A stretch of DNA of 64,000 nucleotides. Origin: Bog-950 sp964423405 (GTDB lineage: Bacteria; Bacteroidota; Bacteroidia; Chitinophagales; LD1). The stretch's first letter is position 1. Each line of letters opens with the position of its first letter. Of the stretch, positions 8,149 to 16,008 are shown piece after piece. The notes below the pieces were generated by a model, which ran no database searches, was not told where the DNA came from, and worked only from the letters and a program-made list of their open reading frames with translations. Where the stretch lies: the NCBI GenBank assembly GCA_964423405.1, contig CAYREY010000007.1, positions 1 to 64,000 of the forward strand. The letters are read 5' to 3'. Both the position numbers and the translations under genes were made by a program.

Positions 8149-8156
8149 CGAAAATA
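8149..8156 (-). promoter_or_regulatory. -7 box upstream of lipoprotein gene
   Basis: Read leftward, TATTTTCG differs from TAnnTTTG by one base and lies 19 nt before the ATG at 8130. It is in the short divergent gap shared with rlmH. Confidence 0.4.
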
Positions 8157-8188
8157 AAATTTCCTGCCACCCGTGCTAAAACCTGGTC

Positions 8189-8659
8189 ATGAAACTAACA
8201 TTTATTGTAACCGGCAAAACTACATCGGCAGAAATAAAGGCCATTTGCGATGATTATCGCAAGCGTATTAACCGCCACACAAAATTTGAAGAGATTGTGC
8301 TGGACAACTCCTCAATTAAGCAGGCCGATATTGCTAAAATAAAGGAGAAAGAGGGCGAACTGATACTAAAAAAAATAGCCCCTACCGATTACCTGATATT
8401 GCTGGACGACAAAGGCAAAGAATATACCTCTATACAATTTGCCCGATATCTGGAGGGCTTGTTTAACCAATCGGTAAAAAATGTATGCTTTGTGGTAGGT
8501 GGTGCTTATGGCTTTAGCGATGAGGTGTACCAGCGCGCCAACGCCAAACTAAGCCTTAGCAAAATGACTTTCAGCCACCAGATTATCCGCGCCATTTTTC
8601 ACGAGCAACTCTACCGTGCCTTCACCATATTGCGCAACGAGCCTTACCACCACGAGTAA
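8189..8659 (+). CDS. rlmH: 23S rRNA (pseudouridine-1915 N3) methyltransferase RlmH
   Basis: 156 residues, the usual RlmH length. The SPOUT-fold SAM-binding region shows LILLDDKGKEYTSIQFA, then VCFVVGGAYGFSDEVYQRAN (glycine-rich loop of the trefoil knot) and the C-terminal SKMTFSHQIIRAIFHEQLYRA. RlmH methylates the pseudouridine at position 1915 in helix 69 of 23S rRNA, a late 70S assembly step. The rhomboid gene follows after 30 nt. Divergent from the lipoprotein gene. Confidence 0.95.
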   Translation: MKLTFIVTGKTTSAEIKAICDDYRKRINRHTKFEEIVLDNSSIKQADIAKIKEKEGELILKKIAPTDYLILLDDKGKEYTSIQFARYLEGLFNQSVKNVCFVVGGAYGFSDEVYQRANAKLSLSKMTFSHQIIRAIFHEQLYRAFTILRNEPYHHE

Positions 8660-8689
8660 ACTATCCGCCAACCTGTTATTTTAGCAGCT

Positions 8690-9310
8690 ATGAGTATTAC
8701 CATTCTTATAATCTTAATTACCTCATTTATTTCATTCGCAGCTTTCAACAACCAACAGTTGCTCGAAAACATGCTCTTTTATCCTTACAGAATATGGAGA
8801 ACAAAAGAGTATTACCGCTTTGTGTCCTGCTCGTTTGTACACGGCGACATGATGCACCTGATATTTAACATGTTTACCCTATATAGTTTTGGCGAGTACA
8901 TAGAGCACGCTTTTAGTTCTGTATACAACTCATACGGTCTGTTAGTTTTTGTACTCATGTACTTTGGGGCTGTTATCACAGCCGATATGTTTAATTTTTT
9001 CAAACAGAAAGACAATCCTAATTACCGTAGCCTGGGAGCCAGTGGAGGCATATCGGCTGTAGTGTTTGCGTTTATACTACTTAACCCGTTTGGTAAGTTA
9101 TACCTGTTCTTCATTCCCATAGGTATACCGGCCTTTATTTTTGGCCCGCTCTATTTATTATACTGTATCTATATGGATAAACGTGGTGGCGATAACATTG
9201 GGCACCTGGCACACCTGTCGGGCTCGGTGTTTGGTTTCCTGTTTCCTGTAATTTTCGAGCCAAAACTGCTGATGCGTTTTTTCTCATTGCTAACCGGCGG
9301 CTTTAACTGA
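8690..9310 (+). CDS. Rhomboid family intramembrane serine protease
   Basis: 206 residues with six predicted membrane helices. The catalytic dyad is visible: Ser118 in GASGG and His175 in GHLAHLSGS. The HxxxN-like segment HGDMMHLIFNMFTLYSFG in helix 2 supplies the oxyanion-hole residues known in rhomboids. It would cut transmembrane substrates inside the inner membrane; substrates are unknown. TATTTTAG, one base from the -7 consensus, lies just before the ATG, so the gene may have its own near-leaderless promoter as well as read-through from rlmH. Confidence 0.9.
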   Translation: MSITILIILITSFISFAAFNNQQLLENMLFYPYRIWRTKEYYRFVSCSFVHGDMMHLIFNMFTLYSFGEYIEHAFSSVYNSYGLLVFVLMYFGAVITADMFNFFKQKDNPNYRSLGASGGISAVVFAFILLNPFGKLYLFFIPIGIPAFIFGPLYLLYCIYMDKRGGDNIGHLAHLSGSVFGFLFPVIFEPKLLMRFFSLLTGGFN

Positions 9311-9342
9311 TATATCCATAAAATTACTCAATACCTTATACC

Positions 9343-10356
9343 ATGCTCATCGATCTGCGTTCCGATACCGTTACCCGCCCCACACCGGCCATGAAACAGG
9401 CCATGATGAATGCCGAACTGGGCGATGATGTATTTGGCGAAGACCCTACTGTAAAACAACTGGAAGAACTGGTAGCTACTATGTTTGGTATGGAGGCGGC
9501 CCTGTTTTGCCCCAGCGGTACCATGACCAACCAGATTGCCGTTAAAGCGCATACCCAACCGCTAGATGAGATTATATGCGATAAGATATGCCATATTTAT
9601 AATTACGAAACCGGCGGCTGGGCCTTTCACTCCGGCGTATCTATCCGCCTGACCGATGGTGACCAGGGCCGTATGACCGCCGCACAGGCCGAGGAACTGA
9701 TATTACCCGACCACGACTGGCTACCCAACACACGCATGGTAGCTATAGAAAACACAGTAAACAAAGGTGGTGGTGCTGTTTATACTATTGAGCAAATGCA
9801 AAGCATAGCCGATATGTGCCGCCGCCGCGGCCTTATTTACCACCTGGATGGGGCACGTATATTCAATGCCCTTACAGCATTAAATGCCAAACCGGCTGCC
9901 CTGCACGGTATATTCGATAGTATATCGGTGTGCATTAGTAAGGGGCTGGGGGCCCCTGCCGGTAGTGTACTGGCTGGTAGTAAAGATTTTATTAAACGCA
10001 GCCGCAAACTGCGCAAGGTAATGGGCGGAGGCATGCGCCAGAGCGGTATGCTGGCAGCCGCCTGCATTTATGCATTGCAAAACAACGTTGACCGGCTGGC
10101 CGAAGATCATAACCGGGCTGGTGAGTTAGCCGCAGTACTGGCAGGGCTACCCTGGGTAAAAAAGGTACTGCCGGTACAAACCAACATCGTAATATTTGAA
10201 GTAGCCGATGCACAGGCTATAGCCGAAGTGCTGAAAAAGGAACAAATCCTGATACAACCCTTCTCGCCCACCCTGCTGCGCATGGTTACCCACCTCGATT
10301 TTACCGACGAAATGATGGATAAAGTGAAACAGCTATTGTCAAAACTGAAAGTTTAG
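9343..10356 (+). CDS. ltaE: Low-specificity L-threonine aldolase
   Basis: 337 residues, PLP fold type I. N-terminal LIDLRSDTVTRPTPAM and GDDVFGEDPT, both hallmarks of threonine aldolases; PLP lysine is Lys200 in CISKGLGAPAGS; HLDGARIFNA gives the Asp that pairs with the pyridine nitrogen. It cleaves L-threonine or allo-threonine to glycine and acetaldehyde. It is 32 nt after the rhomboid gene in the same direction. Highly typical member. Confidence 0.93.
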   Translation: MLIDLRSDTVTRPTPAMKQAMMNAELGDDVFGEDPTVKQLEELVATMFGMEAALFCPSGTMTNQIAVKAHTQPLDEIICDKICHIYNYETGGWAFHSGVSIRLTDGDQGRMTAAQAEELILPDHDWLPNTRMVAIENTVNKGGGAVYTIEQMQSIADMCRRRGLIYHLDGARIFNALTALNAKPAALHGIFDSISVCISKGLGAPAGSVLAGSKDFIKRSRKLRKVMGGGMRQSGMLAAACIYALQNNVDRLAEDHNRAGELAAVLAGLPWVKKVLPVQTNIVIFEVADAQAIAEVLKKEQILIQPFSPTLLRMVTHLDFTDEMMDKVKQLLSKLKV

Positions 10357-10365
10357 ATAATTTTG
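10336..10365 (+). promoter_or_regulatory. Promoter of 114-aa hypothetical gene
   Basis: TTG (10336-10338), a 19-nt spacer, then TAATTTTG (10358-10365), an exact TAnnTTTG -7 box. The elements overlap the end of the threonine aldolase gene; the next ATG is 41 nt downstream of the box. Confidence 0.6.
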
Positions 10366-10406
10366 CACACCGAACCGCTTTTCACTAATCATTTTTCAAG
10401 CCCATA

Positions 10407-10751
10407 ATGGAAGAGTTCAAAACATCGCTGGCAGCCGCCAAACGCCTACGCAACCACCTGAGCAGCGAACACAAGGCGCCTATTACTTTAAAAGACGGAT
10501 CTGTATTTGACTGGAGCGAATTTGTGGTAGTACCCTACGACAAAAAAACGCGCAAAGACTTCATAATAGCCTACGAAGCCAATATACACAATACCATGCC
10601 CGAGAACCTCTTACAGAGTTTCCGCGATTCGCACTACACCGTGGTGCTGATACTGAATACCGACCCGCTTATGAAAGTGTGGGTAGATATGAGTGTGGAA
10701 GTGTTTATGAACAGGACCGGTATTAAGATTGACTTAGCCTCTTTTGTGTAA
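10407..10751 (+). CDS. Hypothetical protein, 114 aa
   Basis: 114 residues, no signal peptide or membrane segment. Visible features are a basic N-terminal helix (SLAAAKRLRNHLSSEHK), a central beta-rich part (WSEFVVVPYDKKTRKDFIIA) and a C-terminal VWVDMSVEVFMNRTGIKID. I do not recognise a family. A clear promoter precedes it, supporting a real gene. Its 3' end overlaps by 29 nt the 3' end of the convergent 67-residue ORF. Confidence 0.7.
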   Translation: MEEFKTSLAAAKRLRNHLSSEHKAPITLKDGSVFDWSEFVVVPYDKKTRKDFIIAYEANIHNTMPENLLQSFRDSHYTVVLILNTDPLMKVWVDMSVEVFMNRTGIKIDLASFV

Positions 10752-10926
10752 ATACAGCCTCCGGTACTTTATCAAAGTCTTTTTCTACGGTAACCGATAG
10801 GCCCGACTTATTGCCACGTACCAGTATGCCTATTGGCAATGGGTACTTTTCTACAACACGGTCAATACCTTTTTTAAGAATGTTTACGTCAGCATCAATT
10901 GCTTGTATTTTTTCCAGTAGAGTCAT
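10723..10926 (-). CDS. Small hypothetical protein, 67 aa
   Basis: 67 residues starting with a helical MTLLEKIQAIDADVNILKKG segment, then RVVEKYPLPIGILVRGNKSG and a beta-like LSVTVEKDFDKVP. Soluble, no cysteines, no known motif. The composition looks like a real protein rather than an antisense shadow. The 29-nt tail-to-tail overlap with the gene ending at 10751 means at most the last nine residues of each are constrained by the other. Confidence 0.5.
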   Translation of the reverse strand: MTLLEKIQAIDADVNILKKGIDRVVEKYPLPIGILVRGNKSGLSVTVEKDFDKVPEAVFTQKRLSQS

Positions 10927-11177
10927 TTACTTGGGTTGTTTTAGAAAGGGGACTGCAAATAAACTACTATTTACCCTACTCTAATAGAAAAACATGGCTT
11001 TTTTAACCATTTGACCTTGTTTTTTGCTAAAAAGTTGCCCTAAAACGCCCCGTTAACAGCTTTAGTATGCAATTGCAACTTTATTTTCAGTTTATTTTTT
11101 TTAAGCAACCATCTGCAACCTGCTCCCTGTCTATCTCACATAATCAACGTAAAAAACATTTTTCACACCCTGTTTTC

Positions 11178-11185
11178 TATTTTTG
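11178..11185 (+). promoter_or_regulatory. -7 box of rocD
   Basis: TATTTTTG, exact TAnnTTTG match, 32 nt before the rocD ATG. An AG-rich stretch (AGAGAGAAAGAGGG) lies between. The 290-bp gap 10927-11217 is AT-rich and shows nothing else. Confidence 0.6.
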
Positions 11186-11217
11186 CGTATAGAGAGAAAG
11201 AGGGCAAAAACAATCGT

Positions 11218-12453
11218 ATGAACGCAGTAACAGAACTAACCCGTGCCGAACAACTTATAGAACTGGAAGAGCGCTATGGCGCCCATAACTACCACCCGCT
11301 GCCAGTAGTAATAGACCGCGCCCGCGGTGTATATATGTGGGATGTAGAAGGCAAACGCTATTACGACTTCCTGTCGGCCTACTCGGCTGTTAACCAGGGC
11401 CACTGCCACCAGTTAATTACCGATGTGCTTAAAAAGCAGGCCGAAAAGCTTACCCTTACCTCCCGCGCCTTTTACAACTCGGCACTGGGCGAGTACGAAA
11501 AGTACATTACCGAATATTTTGGCTACGACAAGGTATTACCTATGAACACCGGCGTAGAAGCCGTAGAAACCGCCATTAAACTAGCCCGCCGCTGGGCTTA
11601 TGAGGTAAAGGGTATTAAAGATGGCAACGCCAAAATAATAGTACCCGAAAACAACTTCCATGGCCGTACCCTGCTGGCTATATCTGCCTCTACCGACCCA
11701 TCAAGCTACAAAGGTTTTGGCCCGTATGTACCCAACTTTGTGGTAATACCTTACAACGACCTCACAGCACTCAGCAAAGCGTTAGATGATAAAGATGTAT
11801 GCGGTTTTATGGTAGAGCCTATACAGGGCGAAGCCGGCGTAATGGTACCCGATGAGAACTACCTGGCCAAAGCCAAATACCTGTGCGAAAAAGCCGGAGT
11901 ACTGTTTATAGCCGATGAGGTACAAACCGGGCTGGGCCGCACCGGCAAAATGCTGGCCTGCGATTGGGAGGAGGTGCGCCCCGATATATTGATACTAGGC
12001 AAAGCACTAAGCGGTGGCACCCTGCCGGTATCGGCCGTACTGTGCGACGACCCTATTATGATGAACATTAAGCCCGGCGAACATGGCTCTACCTACGGCG
12101 GCAATCCGCTGGCCTGTAAAGTAGCTATGGCTGCCCTGCAGGTTATTAAAGATGAGAACCTGGTGTACAATGCCTTCTATCTCGGTAAGTATTTCCGTAA
12201 CGAACTGGAGAAAATTAACCACCCGCTTATTAAACAAATACGCGGCAAGGGCCTGCTGAATGCCATTGTGCTTAACACCGAAGATGAAAACTGTGGCTGG
12301 GACCTATGCCTTAAACTGGCCGAGAACGGACTATTGGCTAAGCCTACGCACCATTACATTATCCGCCTGGCACCGCCATTGTGCATTACCAAAGAGCAGA
12401 TAGATGATTGTGTGCAGATTATCCGTAAAACACTTAAAGCGTTTAATCCATAA
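11218..12453 (+). CDS. rocD: Ornithine aminotransferase
   Basis: 411 residues, class III PLP aminotransferase. YGAHNYHPLPVVIDRARGVY at the N-terminus and DFLSAYSAVNQGHCH are characteristic of ornithine--oxo-acid transaminases; the PLP lysine is Lys262 in LGKALSGGTLPVSAV, with FIADEVQTGLGRTGK just before it. It converts ornithine and 2-oxoglutarate to glutamate semialdehyde and glutamate, linking arginine and proline metabolism. Stand-alone gene with its own promoter and terminator. Confidence 0.95.
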   Translation: MNAVTELTRAEQLIELEERYGAHNYHPLPVVIDRARGVYMWDVEGKRYYDFLSAYSAVNQGHCHQLITDVLKKQAEKLTLTSRAFYNSALGEYEKYITEYFGYDKVLPMNTGVEAVETAIKLARRWAYEVKGIKDGNAKIIVPENNFHGRTLLAISASTDPSSYKGFGPYVPNFVVIPYNDLTALSKALDDKDVCGFMVEPIQGEAGVMVPDENYLAKAKYLCEKAGVLFIADEVQTGLGRTGKMLACDWEEVRPDILILGKALSGGTLPVSAVLCDDPIMMNIKPGEHGSTYGGNPLACKVAMAALQVIKDENLVYNAFYLGKYFRNELEKINHPLIKQIRGKGLLNAIVLNTEDENCGWDLCLKLAENGLLAKPTHHYIIRLAPPLCITKEQIDDCVQIIRKTLKAFNP

Positions 12454-12473
12454 TAATTGTAATAACCCTATAA

Positions 12474-12508
12474 CAGCAAAGGCCATCTTCCGATGGCCTT
12501 TGTTGTTA
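12474..12508. terminator. Bidirectional terminator rocD / M4 peptidase
   Basis: AAAGGCCATC (12478-12487) pairs with GATGGCCTTT (12492-12501) around a TTCC loop, followed by TGTTGTT. It lies between convergent genes and can serve both. Confidence 0.85.
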
Positions 12509-12522
12509 TAGGTACTATATCA

Positions 12523-15327
12523 TTAGTTCTTTACAAACCGTTTGGTTATGCGGCTGCTTCCGTTTTGCAGTGTAAATAAATAGGCACCTGACGGTAACTC
12601 GCTCACATCTATCTGCACAGTGCCGTTGGTTCCGGTTGTCACTTTTCTTTCAATAACATTCTCGCCAAGTATGTTGCGTATTACGGCATTGCTGCCGGCT
12701 ACTAGCTGTACATTTTTAAACCGCACCTGTAGCTGGCTGGCAACAGGGTTAGGCAATAACTGTAAGCTGCTATCATCGCTTAGGTCATCTACACCGGTAC
12801 AGCCTACGGTTACCGTTACCGGCACACGCTCCGATACGCAGGCATCCTGCTGTAACTGCCAGTTATAAAAAAAGTAATAACGATCCTGGTCGCCCACATC
12901 ATTGGTGGTTATACTAAGGCTACCATCGCTGGATACATACGGATAAGTAGCACCCGAGCTGTGTCTGTATAGCGCGGTTGTACCTGTCCATATACCCAAT
13001 TTAAGGCCATTGCCCACCGGTAACGGAAAATCAAGTGTAACGGTCTGGTCGCCGGTAGCCAGCGCAACAGTTTTGGTTTGTAACACATTGTCGGCAGCAT
13101 CGCGCAGTTCAATGGTGCGGTTACCGGCAGTATTACAGTTCATCAGCACGCTTACAAGTGTTTGTGGTTTGGTATTATTAAACACCATATAATGGTCGGC
13201 ATTGTTTATGCCACCGGTACCAAAGCTGCGGTCTGCAGGGCCGGCATTACCGGCAGGGCCGGGTATCAGGTTCTCTACATAATAGGTAGTACTTTGCGAT
13301 AGGCCCGGTGTATTGAACGTACCGCCTATGTGCACCGGTGTACCCGCCGAAGGGCTCTCGTACCAGTTAATATTACCGGTACCACTGGCACTTAACGCAG
13401 CCGATGACCCTACACATACGGTAGTACCGGTAGCCGTAGGCGAAAAATCACTTACATTTATGTAGGCAGTTTTGGTGGTAGAATCGGCACCACAGTTGCT
13501 GCTCCACGCTTTAAGCTTTACGGTATAGGTACCGTAGGCGGTATAGGTATGGTTAGGGTGTTGGTTAAAAGAGGTTTGTCCATCACCAAAGTCCCATTGC
13601 CAGAATTCGGCATTCACACTGGAATCGGAAAACGAAATAACAGCCGGTACCGAGCAGGCATTAACTACCGGAGCGGCAAATTCAGCATCTACAGCCTGTA
13701 CAAACGCAGGGCCTACGCCTACGGCATACCATGCATTGGTAACCGCCCTTACCTGCGGCGAACAAACACCAAACAGGTCTTCAGCCGCTTTTATTGAAAA
13801 GAAACGGGCATCGGCATATTGCGAGGCAGGGGTAAGGTAAACCACCAGCGTGCGGTAAGCTACCATTTGTGCACTTTCAATACCTATGCCGGTTACGTTG
13901 TACGTATTCCCAAAGTCGGTTGAACCGGCTTCGCCTTGCGCCAGTACATAAAACCAGTGGTTTTGTACCCCACTGTTAGTGTGTACACCACCATCATCCT
14001 GTGTACCGGTATACCAGTAAGTGCCCAGGTAAGTATCTGGCTGGCCAAACGATTTAGGACTGCTCATAGAGCGGAATGTACTACCGTTATCATTACCAAT
14101 ACGGTAATCAGGCACAGCCGATTGGTCTACAAACTGCTGTATAGCTACACCCATTATGTCGCTGAACGATTCGTTTAATGCACCACTTTCATATTCGTAA
14201 TTAAGGTTAGCCGTGTATTGGGTTAGTCCGTGTGTAATCTCATGGCCGCCAATATCCAGCGTGGTAAAAGGGTTGGTACCATTAGTCTGGTTACCATCGC
14301 CGTAACTCATAGAGCCGCCGTCCCAGAAAGCATTTTCCATCTGGTCGTCGTAGTGCACGTAGGCTACTAATGCCAGGCCATTACCATCTATACTGTTACG
14401 GCTAAAATTCTGGTAAAAGAAATCGTAGGTCTTTTCACTGGCCAGGTGGGCATCGGTAGCATACTGGTCCAGGTTAACGTTTACATTATTCCACGTAGTA
14501 GTGGCATTGGTAAAATCAGTATTTGCCGGGTTGGTAGATTTTTGTGCATTGTATGTTCTTATGCCATTTCCTCTGGCAGCCTCGCGAAGGCGGTAACCAA
14601 CGGCAAAGCTATCGGTTACAATAGTTTGCTGGCCACTATACTGGGTAACAGCAGTGGCATTTACATCGGCATGGTGAATACGGTTTTTGGTATATAACAC
14701 CTTACCGGTAAGGGCATCTATATACACAAACCTGCGCGAAAAAGGCTCGACAGCATATACGTCCAGTTTATACGCCAGGTTATAGTTCCCGCTACTCAGC
14801 ATATTCTTCTCAGGCAGGTAAACCAGCTCGGGCTGCGGATAATAAGTAGCCAATGAATTTCCGGTGTTTTCTTTCAATGCCTTTTCTGCTTCAGGTAACT
14901 CCCATTTATAAACCGATGCATTTACATAAGCAAGTGCTGCATCTATAGCTTTCTGGCTGTTAAGTGCAGGCGTGGTAGCAACATTAGTAATAGCTATAAG
15001 GTCGCCATTCATGCTCTCCACAAAACCGTTACGGGTATGGGCCAGGTACATGGTACCCTCTACCGGTACACCATTGTAGGTCTGGCCATAGCGGTAGTGT
15101 AACATACCCATGTTATCATTATCTACTGCTATTAGCTTAAGCCCGCTACCTGTGGGCAGTTTATACTGCCGCAACAACCATTGCTCAAACCCTTCAACAG
15201 CAACATGGCTATTGGCCGGCAGGCGCATATATTGCGGCACCATGCTGTATTTACCCGGCGTTTTTTGTGCCCAAACGGCAAATACCATCACTATGCTCCA
15301 AAAAAACAGCAGAAAACGTTTAAACAT
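12523..15327 (-). CDS. Secreted M4 (thermolysin-like) metallopeptidase with T9SS sorting domain
   Basis: 934 residues. Signal peptide 1-20 (FLLFFWSIVMVFAVWAQ), an FTP/propeptide region (about 30-220), and an M4 catalytic domain with zinc motif HEITH near residue 363 and the third ligand Glu in ALNESFSDIMG about 24 residues later. GGVHTNSGVQNHWFY carries the thermolysin catalytic His region. A PKD domain (about 555-635, WQWDFGDGQTS) follows, then a beta-sandwich, and a C-terminal T9SS type A sorting domain (LLPNPVASQLQVRF to KRFVKN). It is expected to be exported by Sec, cross the outer membrane by T9SS and be self-activated. Monocistronic. Confidence 0.93.
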   Translation of the reverse strand: MFKRFLLFFWSIVMVFAVWAQKTPGKYSMVPQYMRLPANSHVAVEGFEQWLLRQYKLPTGSGLKLIAVDNDNMGMLHYRYGQTYNGVPVEGTMYLAHTRNGFVESMNGDLIAITNVATTPALNSQKAIDAALAYVNASVYKWELPEAEKALKENTGNSLATYYPQPELVYLPEKNMLSSGNYNLAYKLDVYAVEPFSRRFVYIDALTGKVLYTKNRIHHADVNATAVTQYSGQQTIVTDSFAVGYRLREAARGNGIRTYNAQKSTNPANTDFTNATTTWNNVNVNLDQYATDAHLASEKTYDFFYQNFSRNSIDGNGLALVAYVHYDDQMENAFWDGGSMSYGDGNQTNGTNPFTTLDIGGHEITHGLTQYTANLNYEYESGALNESFSDIMGVAIQQFVDQSAVPDYRIGNDNGSTFRSMSSPKSFGQPDTYLGTYWYTGTQDDGGVHTNSGVQNHWFYVLAQGEAGSTDFGNTYNVTGIGIESAQMVAYRTLVVYLTPASQYADARFFSIKAAEDLFGVCSPQVRAVTNAWYAVGVGPAFVQAVDAEFAAPVVNACSVPAVISFSDSSVNAEFWQWDFGDGQTSFNQHPNHTYTAYGTYTVKLKAWSSNCGADSTTKTAYINVSDFSPTATGTTVCVGSSAALSASGTGNINWYESPSAGTPVHIGGTFNTPGLSQSTTYYVENLIPGPAGNAGPADRSFGTGGINNADHYMVFNNTKPQTLVSVLMNCNTAGNRTIELRDAADNVLQTKTVALATGDQTVTLDFPLPVGNGLKLGIWTGTTALYRHSSGATYPYVSSDGSLSITTNDVGDQDRYYFFYNWQLQQDACVSERVPVTVTVGCTGVDDLSDDSSLQLLPNPVASQLQVRFKNVQLVAGSNAVIRNILGENVIERKVTTGTNGTVQIDVSELPSGAYLFTLQNGSSRITKRFVKN

Positions 15328-15365
15328 ATTATCAGTTTATTCAAGCTAAGGTAATACATAAAGCC

Positions 15366-15373
15366 CAAATATC
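15366..15373 (-). promoter_or_regulatory. -7 box of M4 peptidase gene
   Basis: Read leftward, GATATTTG matches TAnnTTTG at seven of eight positions, 39 nt before the ATG at 15327. Confidence 0.35.
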
Positions 15374-15445
15374 CCTCAGGTCCCTGGTACGGTACATCTT
15401 ATTCATACGAAACAAAATGCACTTTGTTATTATCTGGCACTACCT

Positions 15446-15670
15446 ATGCAACCAACATCAAATGTTGCCGTAAGAATTAGTATGACAACTTTTGCCGAAA
15501 TATTACACGAAACCAGCCAGTTGCTTGATATGGCCGATGCGTTCTCAGCAAGGTATATTCAGCCTGCAAGGGTAAAAATGGACAGCCCGAGTATTGTAAT
15601 ACCTGCCACCGACAACAAGCAGGGCGAAGCAAAAATACCTACTATAAAACCAAATAGCATAACCCGTTAA
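15446..15670 (+). CDS. Possible small ORF, 62-74 aa
   Basis: An open frame of 74 codons in the 464-bp gap between two leftward genes; an inner ATG at 15482 gives 62 residues beginning MTTFAEILHETSQLLDMADA. The first half could be an amphipathic helix and the second is extended and Pro-rich. No promoter match or family is seen. It may be chance; kept at low confidence because nothing else explains the gap. Confidence 0.25.
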   Translation: MQPTSNVAVRISMTTFAEILHETSQLLDMADAFSARYIQPARVKMDSPSIVIPATDNKQGEAKIPTIKPNSITR

Positions 15671-15736
15671 ATTCTAATTATCAATAATTTAAATCAGTTT
15701 ACCCAAAAAATTGCTTTAATAAACTTTCGGTTTAAT

Positions 15737-15770
15737 AACAACAAAAAAGGCCTCCATTGGAGGCCTTTCT
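15737..15770 (-). terminator. Terminator of giant-adhesin transcription unit
   Basis: AAAGGCCTCC (15746-15755) pairs with GGAGGCCTTT (15759-15768) over a 3-nt loop; read leftward it is followed by TTTTGTTGTT. It ends the unit containing the 2284-residue protein and the small lipoprotein. Confidence 0.85.
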
Positions 15771-15791
15771 AATTTCTGGGTGCTCATATTA

Positions 15792-15986
15792 TTAATTACT
15801 TGCTTTGCACTCGTAACCAACTGCTTCTAAACCCGAAACAGTATTATTGAATTGTTCGGTTGTATTAAAATCATCTTTACAAAGTTTGCTGGTACCCAAT
15901 GTAGGATGTTTACAGGTTTCGCATTTACAAGATGCCATAGACATAAGGGCACCTACAACAAAAACATACAAAATTGTCTTCTTCAT
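15792..15986 (-). CDS. Small cysteine-rich lipoprotein
   Basis: 64 residues. Signal sequence KKTILYVFVVGALMSMASC with lipobox SMASC (Cys20), so the mature lipid-anchored peptide is about 45 residues. It contains four further Cys, in CKCETCK, LCKDD and YECKASN, which could form two disulfides. No family recognised. It starts 22 nt after the stop of the giant SprB-repeat gene, in the same direction, and shares its terminator, so it is probably co-transcribed with it. Confidence 0.65.
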   Translation of the reverse strand: MKKTILYVFVVGALMSMASCKCETCKHPTLGTSKLCKDDFNTTEQFNNTVSGLEAVGYECKASN

Positions 15987-16008
15987 AATTATTGGTTTTG
16001 GGGTTTAA

